Below, piece after piece: positions 19,328 to 28,270 of a DNA stretch of 28,270 bases; within the stretch, counting starts at the first letter, position 1; every line of letters begins with the position of its first letter. Location: contig JAHBMJ010003854.1 in NCBI GenBank assembly GCA_018398765.1, positions 31,693 to 59,962 on the forward strand. The letters are read 5' to 3'. The position numbers and the translations under genes were made by a program. The notes under the pieces were generated by a model. That model worked only from the letters and a program-made list of their open reading frames with translations. It was not told the origin of the DNA and searched no databases. This DNA comes from Chromera velia. Taxonomy: Eukaryota; Sar; Chromeraceae.

Positions 19328-21926
19328 ATGGTAAAAACAGCTGATCCCCAGTGCGTTCCTAGGCCCGTTAGCGTGCCTCGTCGTGTGAGTGCGGAAGAGA
19401 TGGACAAGATCAGGAAACAGTACGAAGAATCTGTGGTGCAGCAATACGACACTGATGTGAAGAGAAAGTTCTACTCTGCTGTGATGGGCGATGGGTCAGT
19501 CACTTCCAGAGAGGTTTTCTTGAACGCCGCTCTTTCTCTTTCTTTCCAGTATGGTTATCTTCTTGATTTCTTGCTCTCCCAGTTTGCTTGGGTAGCTTCA
19601 AATGACAGGCTTCCTGAGCTCTTTTTCAGAAGAGAGACTTGTAGCTTTTCTGCTTTTTCACTCCGGTCTGTCTCTGCACGAAATTCCGTCGGTTGGTTTT
19701 TCCCCGCGCTGTACAACTGCTTACGCCTTCCACATGTCTTCATTTGAATCCCTTTGCCTGTGTGCAGCACGGACAATATCCACTTCGGAAAGTGGGAAGG
19801 CGTAGACATGGACAAGGAGGGTGCGTACGGTGAGGCCTCTGCTCGCATGACTGATTGGATGTGGCGTCGTGCCATGCAGATCCATCAGCAGAAGCAGGAC
19901 GGCAAGATCGAGTACGTTGACCTCGGATCGGGCACTGGCGCTGCTGCGCGTCTGATCTGTAGACCCGATCCAAAAGTGTCGTGTACATGTCTCAATTTGT
20001 GTGAGAACCAGAACGAGGAGAACACCAACGCCAACAAAAAGGAGGGAATTGCCTCCCAGGTGGACGTCTGCAAGGGCAGCTACATGGAGCTCCCCGAGGA
20101 GTGGACTGCGAAGTTCGACGGATGCTTCTCGCAGGACGCATTCGTCCACGCCTTCTCCAAGCACATCGCCTTCTCTGAAGCCCTCCGTGTCACCAAGGGG
20201 GGCGGTTGGTTGGTTTTCTCTGACCTCATGAAGGGTGACGCTCCCGGGGTTTCGGAGGACGAGCTCCAGTCGTTCGGCCAAACCAACATGGTTGCAGACT
20301 GGCTGACACCTGCTGAGGTGTGCAGAACGCTCACCGAGGCAGGGTGGCAGGAGGTGTCGTTCGAGGACCTCACCCTCGACATCAAGCGGTCCTTCCAGCT
20401 GATGCTGAGAAAAGTCAACCGTCTCCTCCAAGACCCCAAAGCATGCAGCGGCATCGACCTCGAGCTCCTCGAGACCTACAAGAACAACCTCACCAAGAGG
20501 GTCGGGCAGGTGGACAGAGGGGTGTTCAAGTGGGGCTGTGTTTCGGCACGGAAGCCCTACGTGGTCTCCTTCCTCTCCCACCCCCCCGTGAACCCCCAAC
20601 CCGTTCCCCTGTGCGACTTCCGTGTCGGACCCCCCACCGCCGAGACGGACGTTGTCGCCGTGACCATCAAGGAGCCCATGGACAAGGCCCGCATCCAGGC
20701 TCTTCCCCCCTCCGTCCGCCTGATCGTCTCCCTGTCCTCCGGCCTTGACCACATCGATCAGACTGCCGCTGCAGAGAGAGACATCCAGGTGGTCAACGCC
20801 GGCAAGGACGCGATTGTGAAAGCGTCAGCCGACTACGCGTTGTCGCTCATCGTGTTCTCCCTCAGGGGCGGGTTCGCACACACAGGGACTCAGATCCCTC
20901 GAGAGGGGTGGAGCCTCGGGTGGCACGCCGAGGGCGTGTCCATGGAGGCTGCCTCGATTGGTGTGGTGGGGTTGGGTCGAATTGCTCGGTCACTCATTGA
21001 GCGTTTGCGTTCGATCGAGGACTGGAGAAGCTGTCGCATTCTCTACTGTGTCCCCCCACAGAAGAGAGACCCCATCGCAGAGAAGGAATTGGACATCGAG
21101 TGGATGCCTCTCGAAGAGATGCTCCCTCAAGTCGATATCCTTGTGCCTCTGTGCTCTCTCACGGCAAGCTCCGCGAGAATGATTGGGTTCGATCAGTTGA
21201 GGAGAATGAGGAGAAGTGCGGTATTGCTGAACATGTCCAGGGGTCGTGTGGTCTGCACAGACGCCCTCGTCAAGGCCCTCAAGGAGGGCGTCATCTCCCA
21301 CGCCGTCCTCGACTGCACCGACCCAGAGCCACTCCCCGAAGGGCATTGGCTCCTCTCCCCCTGTGCAAAGTCCAAGGCCACCATCCTCCCCCACTTTGCC
21401 ACGAACACCCTCTATGTGAGGAAGCAAATCGTGCAAGACGTGGGGGGCCAGACTCTCCTGGCTCTCGAAACGACCTCAAACATGAGGGCGGCCAATGACG
21501 AGAGGAAGAAGAGGGAAGACCTCGCGACTGCCCACAACATCACCAGAAAGTTCGGCATGGACGAACTGGTGTGGAACCACATGAGCGCCAGGCTCGAGGA
21601 GGGGGGGTTCCTCATCACCCCTGGTGGTCGCCTCTTCGATGAGATCGCCCCTGAAGATCTTCACAAGGCTTCTTCCGACAACGTCACCGCCGACATCATC
21701 CACGCGGCCGTGTACGAAGCGAGACCCGACGTTCAGGCCATTGTCCATCTTCACACGCCTGCAACAGTAGCGGTGAGTGGGGGGTTGAGGTTTGTTCTGT
21801 GTTGTTCTTGCAAGCGCTCTGCGAGGCCATGTTGCTTCTTTCCTGCTTGTGTGGCTGGTGCAGAACACTCCCTTCTTCCCCCCACCTTTCTCTCTCCCTC
21901 TCTTCCCCAACGTGTGTGTCGGTGTC

Positions 21927-21970
<44 letters not shown>

Positions 21971-22521
21971 AACTTGCGTGAGTGAGTGAGTGAGTGTGGG
22001 TGGGGGGAAACGTTTGTGTGCGTGCTTCGGTTTGTTGTCTTCAGTTGTTTTGCTGTCGTTCACCCATCTTACTGTTACCTCATCCCTTTTTTTATTTGCA
22101 GGTGAGCTGTCTCGAGGATGGCTTCGTGCCCCTTGCCCAGGAGTCTGCGTACTTCTACAACAAAGTCGCCGTGCACGAGTGGGAGGGCATCAGCGACGAT
22201 GTTGACGAGAAGCCCCGACTGATGAAGGCTGTGCAAGGCGGCAAGTCGAACGTCTTGCTGATGCGCAACCACGGGTTCTGTACGATGGCCAAGAGCGTTG
22301 CCGAGGCATGGGTGCTTGCCTACTACTTCGACAAGAGCTGTAGAACCCAGCTGGAGGTCATGAAGGCGAGTGGGGGCAAGCTCCGCCCCCCTCCCGCTGC
22401 AGTGATGGAGCACGCCTCCAAGCAGGCCTACCTCCCTGAGTTCGCCCCCGGAGTGTGCGAGTGGGAGGCCCTCAAACGTCTGGTCGCTCGTGGCAACGAG
22501 GCAAAGACGACAGACGAGTGA
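19328..22521 (+). CDS. methyltransferase / D-2-hydroxyacid dehydrogenase / class II aldolase fusion
   Basis: Exons 19328-19494, 19768-21772 and 22102-22521 join in frame to 863 residues. The start ATG has context AAAATGG. Residues about 25-315 are a SAM-dependent methyltransferase with motif I VDLGSGTG (106-113), FSQDAFVH and a GGGWLVFSD strand; the RKFYSAVMGDG / TDNIHFGKW start resembles sarcosine/dimethylglycine-type N-methyltransferases. Residues about 320-625 are a D-isomer-specific 2-hydroxyacid dehydrogenase with SSGLDHID, the nucleotide-binding motif GVVGLGRIA (454-462), and the Arg547 (SRGR), Glu576 (DPEP), His598 (LPHF) triad. Residues about 636-863 are a class II aldolase/adducin domain with FLITPGGRLFDEI, metal-ligand-like HLH (716-718) and RNHG (His781), but no Glu at the usual catalytic site. 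The second intron falls inside the aldolase domain. Probably a cytosolic multifunctional enzyme; no signal peptide is seen. The substrate is unknown. Confidence 0.88.
21928..21968 (+). repeat. (GT)n microsatellite in fusion-gene intron 2
   Basis: About 20 GT units in the 329-nt intron (21773-22101), followed by GTGAGTGAGTGAGTGAG repeats. Confidence 0.92.
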
Positions 22522-25500
22522 GGCAGTAAGTAAAGGGAAGGCGAGAGGGCAGGTCTGCGGACGGGGACGAAAAAAGAATGGGAGGGAGAGGTGTCTTTCT
22601 CCTGCCCGTCTGTCTGTCCTACTCTGAACAGCCAAACTCATTCAACACACTCACACACTGACCGTGTCTCATGAGGGGTCAGCCCTTTCCCTCACAAGAA
22701 CATCTTTCCTTCTCTCCACTCACACAAAGTCTTGCGTGCACCATTTTGAATGGATACTCCCCTCTCTATCTCCGTCTCTTTCCTCACATGTGTGAATTTA
22801 TGCTTCTCTCTTTTCATGTGCCCCTTTCTTATTGCATTCCTTACCGTTTCGTGCCCGTGTTTTTAATTCGCACACCTTCATGAAAAAGTGAAAGAAGGAA
22901 GACTCCAGCCTACGTTGGCTGGAAAGTGAGACAGAGAAAGAGACTGTTGTCGCCTGCACTATGCGTTCGTGATTCCATTAGGGAAGGGCAGTAGGGGGCA
23001 TTTGCTTGTCCCCGTGTGTTGTCATTGAGGAAAGTACAGGGAGAGTTGCAAGAAAGATGGCTTCCAAAAGGAAGAAAGCATTTTTGAGACCTGCCTGTGT
23101 GAGTGAAAGAGGAGACGCAGAAGGGAAATAGGTCAAAAGCGCAGGGAAAATCGAGACGACAACTTGCCAGTTGTCGTTTTTGTTTTCTTCAATGGCTGCT
23201 TTGTTTGTTTTTTTCCTGCTCTTCCTTCCTGGAAGTACCGAGAAACGGTCGCTTCCGGCAGGTCGGAGCTGGCCCACCGTACGGAGGCTGCAGTCAGGCG
23301 TCTGCATGTAGCCTCAATAGTAAAGTGGTTGCTGTTTTGTCGTCGTCTGGATGGTTGGATGGATGGATGGGCGGTTGTTGTTCTTTCTGCTTTTGGTCTT
23401 TCGACGTGTGGGAGGGAAAGAAGAATCTGAATGGAGTGAGTGAATCAGTGCCTTGCTGACTGGCCGACTGAAAGGCAGAAAGAAAAAATAGGGGTTGGAA
23501 AGTAGTAGGTCGGTCGTGTACAAAAGAGCAGATGAAGGAAGAGCAGATGGATGAATGTCGTGGCATGACAGAAATGAAATGAATGAAAGTATTCAATGAG
23601 TACGTAAGTCAGCTGTCTTTCCTTCTTTCATTTCTTCCTTCCTCCCTCTTACGGCTGTTTCTGTCCGTCCCTTTTGGTATAATCCAGAAGTCAAGTCCTC
23701 TTCTTTTCCTCTGTTGCTTTGGGACCAAGTGTGCAGGTTGTGCTGTTCTGCCTTTGCCATTCTTCCACTTCCACTGGCTTCAGTCTGTCTGTCTGTGTGT
23801 GTGTGTACCTCGACAGTCTGGCAGCGCGTAATCTGTCGCTCCTGTCCTGCCTCCTGCTGCTCGACTGACTTACTGAGGTTGTCAGTCACTGAGCGAGCGA
23901 CGGTTCGACAGACTGAGCGTGCATGAAAAAGCAAGCAAGCAGTCTCATCGTTTTGGTCTCTTGTGAACCTCCCAACGTCGAAAAGAAGCAGAGGAGGGGG
24001 GGGAAAGAATGATACGGACTGTCGAAGGCGGAAGAAAGCGAACTCTCCTCCTTCCAATTTTGTCCCTCTCTTCCTTCGTTGTTTGCTCTCTCCTTTTTCC
24101 TCCTCCTTCCTGACTGAAGTGGAGAGAGAAATGTTGGTGTGAAGAAGTGAACAGTGAAAACAAGCTGCCGGAAGGAGAAGCGGAAAGAGAACACACGCAA
24201 TTCCACGTCTATCCGACAAGACATCCGAAATCGCAACGGAGGTGAAGAAACATGGAGGCAGATGGAAGACGCCAGACACACACAGATGAGACAGCTTGAC
24301 CGCCCAATCGGAGGAAAACAAGAAGAGAAGTAGTAAAGAGGGGAGAAGAGATGGATGAAGACAAAAAGAATTCTAAAAGCGGCCTGCGTTAATCAGATGA
24401 TTGTATCAGGAAGGAAGTTGTTCTTTGCACGAGAGTGCTTACGTGACAGAGCGTGCATGAATGAATCGGAGTGGGGGACTTGCACTGTGGCGCTTTGCGG
24501 ATGGCGCTGTGCGACGATGGGGCAGTTAGGTCCCCTCTCTTCCTCTTCTTCCTTTCTTTTCCTTCTCTCTTTCTTCTTTCTCCTTTGCCTCATTTCTTTG
24601 TTGCTTCTTTTTCGTCCTCTCTCGGTAATTCCTTCTCCTCATTGTCTGCCTGGCAGCGTGTCGGTGGACTCGGGGGTGGTCTTTCCTAGGGAGAAGAGAG
24701 AGGGGGAGGGGGGGCGGAGGTCGGAGCAGGGACATTAACTAACTGCTGCCAGTGCTGGCGGCTGCAGTGTCAAGTTGAGGAGTGGAGAGTCAACTGAGAC
24801 ATGAAGGAAAACAGAAAAAATGAAAAGGAAAGCACATAACAAGAGAATGACGTGTGTACGTGTGTGTAAGCAGGAAAAGAGAAAGAGAGCAAAAGAGGAT
24901 CTGCATGTCCGTGTTGCAGAACGAAATGTTCGCACTCCTCGTATGTATGCGTCTGTCCGTGTGTCTCTGTGTGTCCTTTTCTTTTCGTTCTGTGTGTATC
25001 TTTTGTTCGATTCTTTTTTCCCTGACAGTTTCTGTCTTCCTGCCCTTCGCTTTTCTGCGTGAGAGAGGGAGTTCCCATGGAGGATTCCGCTTGCTGCTCC
25101 CGCAGCGCGTGTTGCTGATCCGATCGGTTCCCCCACCCACTCACTTGTCAAAGGGCGGTGAGTTGAGGAATAAAGGAAGGACCGAGGGATGCGGAGGGAT
25201 CCGTGCCCCCTTTCGTTTCTCCCTCCTGGTTTTGTTTTGCTTTCTTTGATGATCGTCGTCTTGAACCTTTTCGTTCTGTTTGGCGTCCTGTTTGTTTGAC
25301 AGAAGGAAGAGAACAGACAGAAGGAACGACCGAGCGTCGGCCGGCCGGGGCAAGTAGATAAATGCAGGGCAGACGAAGGAGACAGGCATGACTCCAAAGA
25401 GGAGATTTCAGAAGAGATGATTGAAGAACATTGAAAAAGACTGTGGGGAGAGAAAGAGACGGAACTTGGAAGGGCGGAAGACCAAAGGAAAGATAAGAGA

Positions 25501-28080
25501 CGAGCCCGATGTTTGATTGGATGATGATGATGATGCCAAAAGTGAATCAACAATGCATGTGCGTGATGCAATTCCTGTGTTTATGATGGCAAGCGTCCTT
25601 CCCACTCAACTATCACCCTCAATTTACACATTCACACTCAATCACTCACACACTTTCTTCTGGCAAGGCTGGTCACCAGGCACGACTTTCCTTTTCCGAA
25701 AGGGAAGACGATCTCACTCGCGTTTGTTTGCTTGCGTGCTTGCATGGGCCTATGGACTCACTCGCTCGACCTGTCGACATGCATGCATGCAGACAGACCG
25801 CCTCGCTCCAAATTTTGATCAACAGAAATAATACACAACAAGCTGGAGGAGGAGGCATCTTTCCTTCAATTAAAGCACTCATGCAGCTCTCTCTTTCGTC
25901 TTCTTCTCTCACTTGAAGATTTTCTCCTTCTCTCCCCTTTCCCTCAAATAAATGTTCCCAATAGTTCTGCTCTCGCCCCCTCAAAAAATCAATCGTTCGT
26001 CTTACCTCGACTACCTCTCTCTTCCAGCCTTTCCACCCTCACCCCCTCACACATAGTTCTTGTTCTCCCTCCGTTTTCGCTTTCTATCTTTTCTTCGGAC
26101 GGGCTGTCTTGCCCTGTTGTTCCTATTTTTGCTCTCTTTCTGTCTCTCTCTGCGATTTCGCCTCGCTGCGATTTCGCCTCTCTCTGCCTCTCTCTTTTGC
26201 TCACTCACTAGTTCTTTCTCTGTCTCTATTTCTTTCCCTCTACTCACTCTCTCACTCCCCTTTTTGCTCTCTCGTCATTTCTCTAGTTCTTCGTCTCCCT
26301 CTTCTCCCTCCCTCCCTCTCTAGAGCCCAACGCAATTTCGAACCAGCAAAGAGAAGGACAAAAGGAAAACAGAAGTTTTTTTCTGGAATGCAGGCGTGCA
26401 TTGGATGAGGAAAGGTAAAGAGAGAAGAAGAAAAGAGCAGGAAAAAGAAGAGAAGAGAAGAGAAGAGAAGGCTCCTGCCTGACGAAAAGAACAAATGAGG
26501 GAAGGTGAGTTCCCTCTCTTGCCAATCGAGCATCTATCTTCTTTTAGGAAGGCGGTCACCAGCAGACAGGCTCGGGTGGCAGCACTAAGGGTGCCAAATG
26601 GGGGTTGTCTCTGCATCCCCACTTTCTTTTTTGCGGTGGACATGGAGAAGACAATGAAGAATGCGATGCACGGATTGATGGATGGATCTGCGAGCATGAG
26701 GGCATGATGAATTAAAGAATGCAAGAAAGAGACGGAGAATCAGCTGTTTGCGTCGTGCCTTCCTTCCGTTTGCTCTCCCAGTATCTTTTTTTTTTTTCAA
26801 GAGTCCTGTCCGTTTCTGTGTTCGAGAAATTTCTTCTTGAACTTCTTTTGTTTTTCGAATCGACAGAGCCAGCCAGCAGCCTGTAGCAGGCTGTGGGCAG
26901 GGGTGATGCGTAGGTGTAACAGTGTCGCAAGTCGGTCGAGCAAGGCTTGGCTGGCAAGGTAGACGGCTGTATCTTTATTTGGGGGGAACGTTTTTTTCTC
27001 TCTCTGTCGGTGTGGTTTACCATTCTTCTTCGTCCTCCCCTTTTTTTTCTTCCTTTCCTTTTTCTTTCTCTGGGTTCTTTTTTCTCATCTTTACATCTTT
27101 TCCTCCCATTCTCCTCCGCCTACCCTTATTTCCTTCTTCCATTTCTGTTGTTCCTTCTTTTTGGATCTTTATTCGCGCGCGCGAAGAAACGAAGCAAAAA
27201 AAAAAGGACCGATCCATTTTTTTTTTCACTCATCTGTCGTTCCTTGGTTCGGACGGCCGAATGGTCGGTGAAGCTTTCTTTCTTTCTTTCTGTTTGTCTG
27301 TGTGTCTGGCATCACGCCGCAGGCAGCAGGCGAAGAAGCAAGAGTGAGCTTTTTCTCCCTTTCGTTACTCTCTTTCCTTCTTCGACTCTCTCACTTTTTC
27401 TCGTCCTTTCTTTCTTTCTTTCTTTCTTTCTTTTTATCTGTTTAGGGTGAGGGGTCTTTGGGTTTCCGTCTGACTTGACTGACTTGCTGACTCACTTACC
27501 ACCACCTCACTCACTCACTCACTCACTCACTCACTCACTCGATGCCTTCCTTTGCTTACTTCTTGCAGCCGATCATCCGGCCAGATCGTTCATTCCATTT
27601 CTTTCTTCCCTCCTTTCTTCTGTTTACTCTTTCGTCCGTCCTTCCTATTTGTCTGTCTGTGATGAGTCTCCCAGCTCCTCCCCTCCCCCCCGTGTTGTAT
27701 TATCAAGAACCCATCAGACTGTCTGTTCGTCTGTTTTTTCCCGTTGTTCCCGCTTTGGGAGGGGGGGAAAGGGGTGAGTGAGGAAGGCGACATCCTTTCC
27801 TTTCTTTCACTGTTCCGTTACCGCTTCGCATGTTTGTGTGCATGACAATATCATCAATGGTTTCTGTGCTGACTTCGAATGAATCATCTTCATCCCTGGC
27901 TGGACCGAACTTCCCTTAAATGAATAACGAAGAGGGAGAGCTTTAACCGCAGAAAGTAGGGAAGAAAGGAAGAATCGAACAACTGGGGAGAAAAGGCGGG
28001 AGCGATACTTTGAATCGAACTGCCCCGGAACAACGGCACCTTCCTCTTCCTACGAATTGCAGTGCAAGGATAAGACTTAC
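22522..28080. other. long stretch with no supported gene
   Basis: 5.6 kb after the fusion-gene stop. The first few hundred bases are probably its 3-prime untranslated region. The rest alternates CT-rich (about 25,900-26,330 and 27,000-27,800) and AG-rich (about 24,780-25,550, 26,400-26,480) tracts that resemble the introns of this window. Open frames are low-complexity Ser/Leu/Phe or Lys/Glu/Arg strings. Isolated splice-like sites occur, for example TTGCAG at 24919 with GTATGT 21 bases later, but no chain of exons could be built. It may be introns of genes whose exons lie to the right, or intergenic DNA. Confidence 0.55.
27500..27540 (+). repeat. (ACTC)n microsatellite
   Basis: About nine CACT/ACTC units in a pyrimidine-rich region; a (CTTT)n run lies nearby at 27410-27432. 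Confidence 0.85.
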
Positions 28081-28270
28081 TTTCTTTCCCTTTCTTTCGG
28101 TTCCGCCGTGTGGATTGAAAACAGGCTGTGCACCCCCACAAGAAAACGTATCAATCGAACGCGCTACCTGCTTCAGCCCCCTGGAATGCGACACGCTGAT
28201 GGTCTGCCGTGCTGCTGGCTGTCGCAACGAACGAGTCATTCCTTCGGGTGAATTCGTAGCTACGCGAGGG
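28081..28270 (-). CDS. possible partial exon at right edge
   Basis: A minus-strand frame is open from the window edge to a good donor (GTAAGTCT starting at 28080), ending in phase 0. The peptide is basic and includes MTRSLRQPAARQTISVSH and FSCGGAQPVFNPHGG. No family is recognised. The plus-strand frames here are also partly open, so this rests mainly on the donor site and balanced composition. Confidence 0.22.

Noticed and set aside
19721-20752. 343-codon minus-strand open frame
   Set aside because: It is antisense to the strongly supported methyltransferase/dehydrogenase coding exon; long antisense frames are expected from its GC-rich codon use.
24919-24952. 21-nt micro-exon between TTGCAG and GTATGT
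   Set aside because: No upstream or downstream exon with matching frame could be found; isolated splice-like pairs are expected by chance in this pyrimidine-rich region.

Overview
The window looks like nuclear DNA of a microbial eukaryote. Coding regions are split by GT-AG introns that end in TGCAG or TTTCAG. Introns are strongly pyrimidine-rich on the transcribed sense strand, and simple-sequence repeats are abundant. One protein carries four plant/apicomplexan-type AP2 domains together with a SET domain. A chromerid-type alveolate alga (Chromera or Vitrella) is my best guess, but it is inferred from style and domain content only. A single N at 1859 marks a draft-assembly gap.

Layout. Positions 1-2960 are low-complexity DNA: CA-rich, GA-rich, a 36-bp minisatellite, and an 872-bp segment present twice with no difference seen, one copy abutting the N (probably an assembly duplicate). 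Positions 2945-4202 hold weak minus-strand exon candidates, one with a SAP-like motif. Positions 4505-9164 (+) hold a ten-exon gene for an SRR1-like protein, rebuilt by matching splice phases. Positions 9165-12379 are an AT-rich island with two related terminal-inverted-repeat (MITE-like) elements and a possible two-exon small membrane protein. Positions 12380-18611 (-) hold a nine-exon gene for a 1171-residue protein: SET-like domain, coiled coil, then four AP2 domains. Positions 19328-22521 (+), divergent from it, hold a three-exon gene for an 863-residue protein that fuses a SAM-dependent methyltransferase, a D-2-hydroxyacid dehydrogenase and a class II aldolase/adducin domain. From 22522 to the end no gene is supported except a possible partial minus-strand exon at the right edge.

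Gene relations. The SRR1-like and SET-AP2 genes converge on the AT-rich island. The SET-AP2 and fusion-enzyme genes diverge from a 716-bp intergenic stretch that must hold both promoters. SRR1 (signalling or clock input in plants) and SET-AP2 (chromatin/transcription) suggest regulatory roles. The fusion enzyme suggests a small-molecule pathway that needs methyl transfer and 2-oxo/2-hydroxy acid interconversion. No shared pathway is evident.

All exon models come from reading the sequence. Every junction in the three main genes keeps the reading frame, and the summed exons are whole codons (475, 1172 and 864 including stop), which supports the models but does not replace transcript data.
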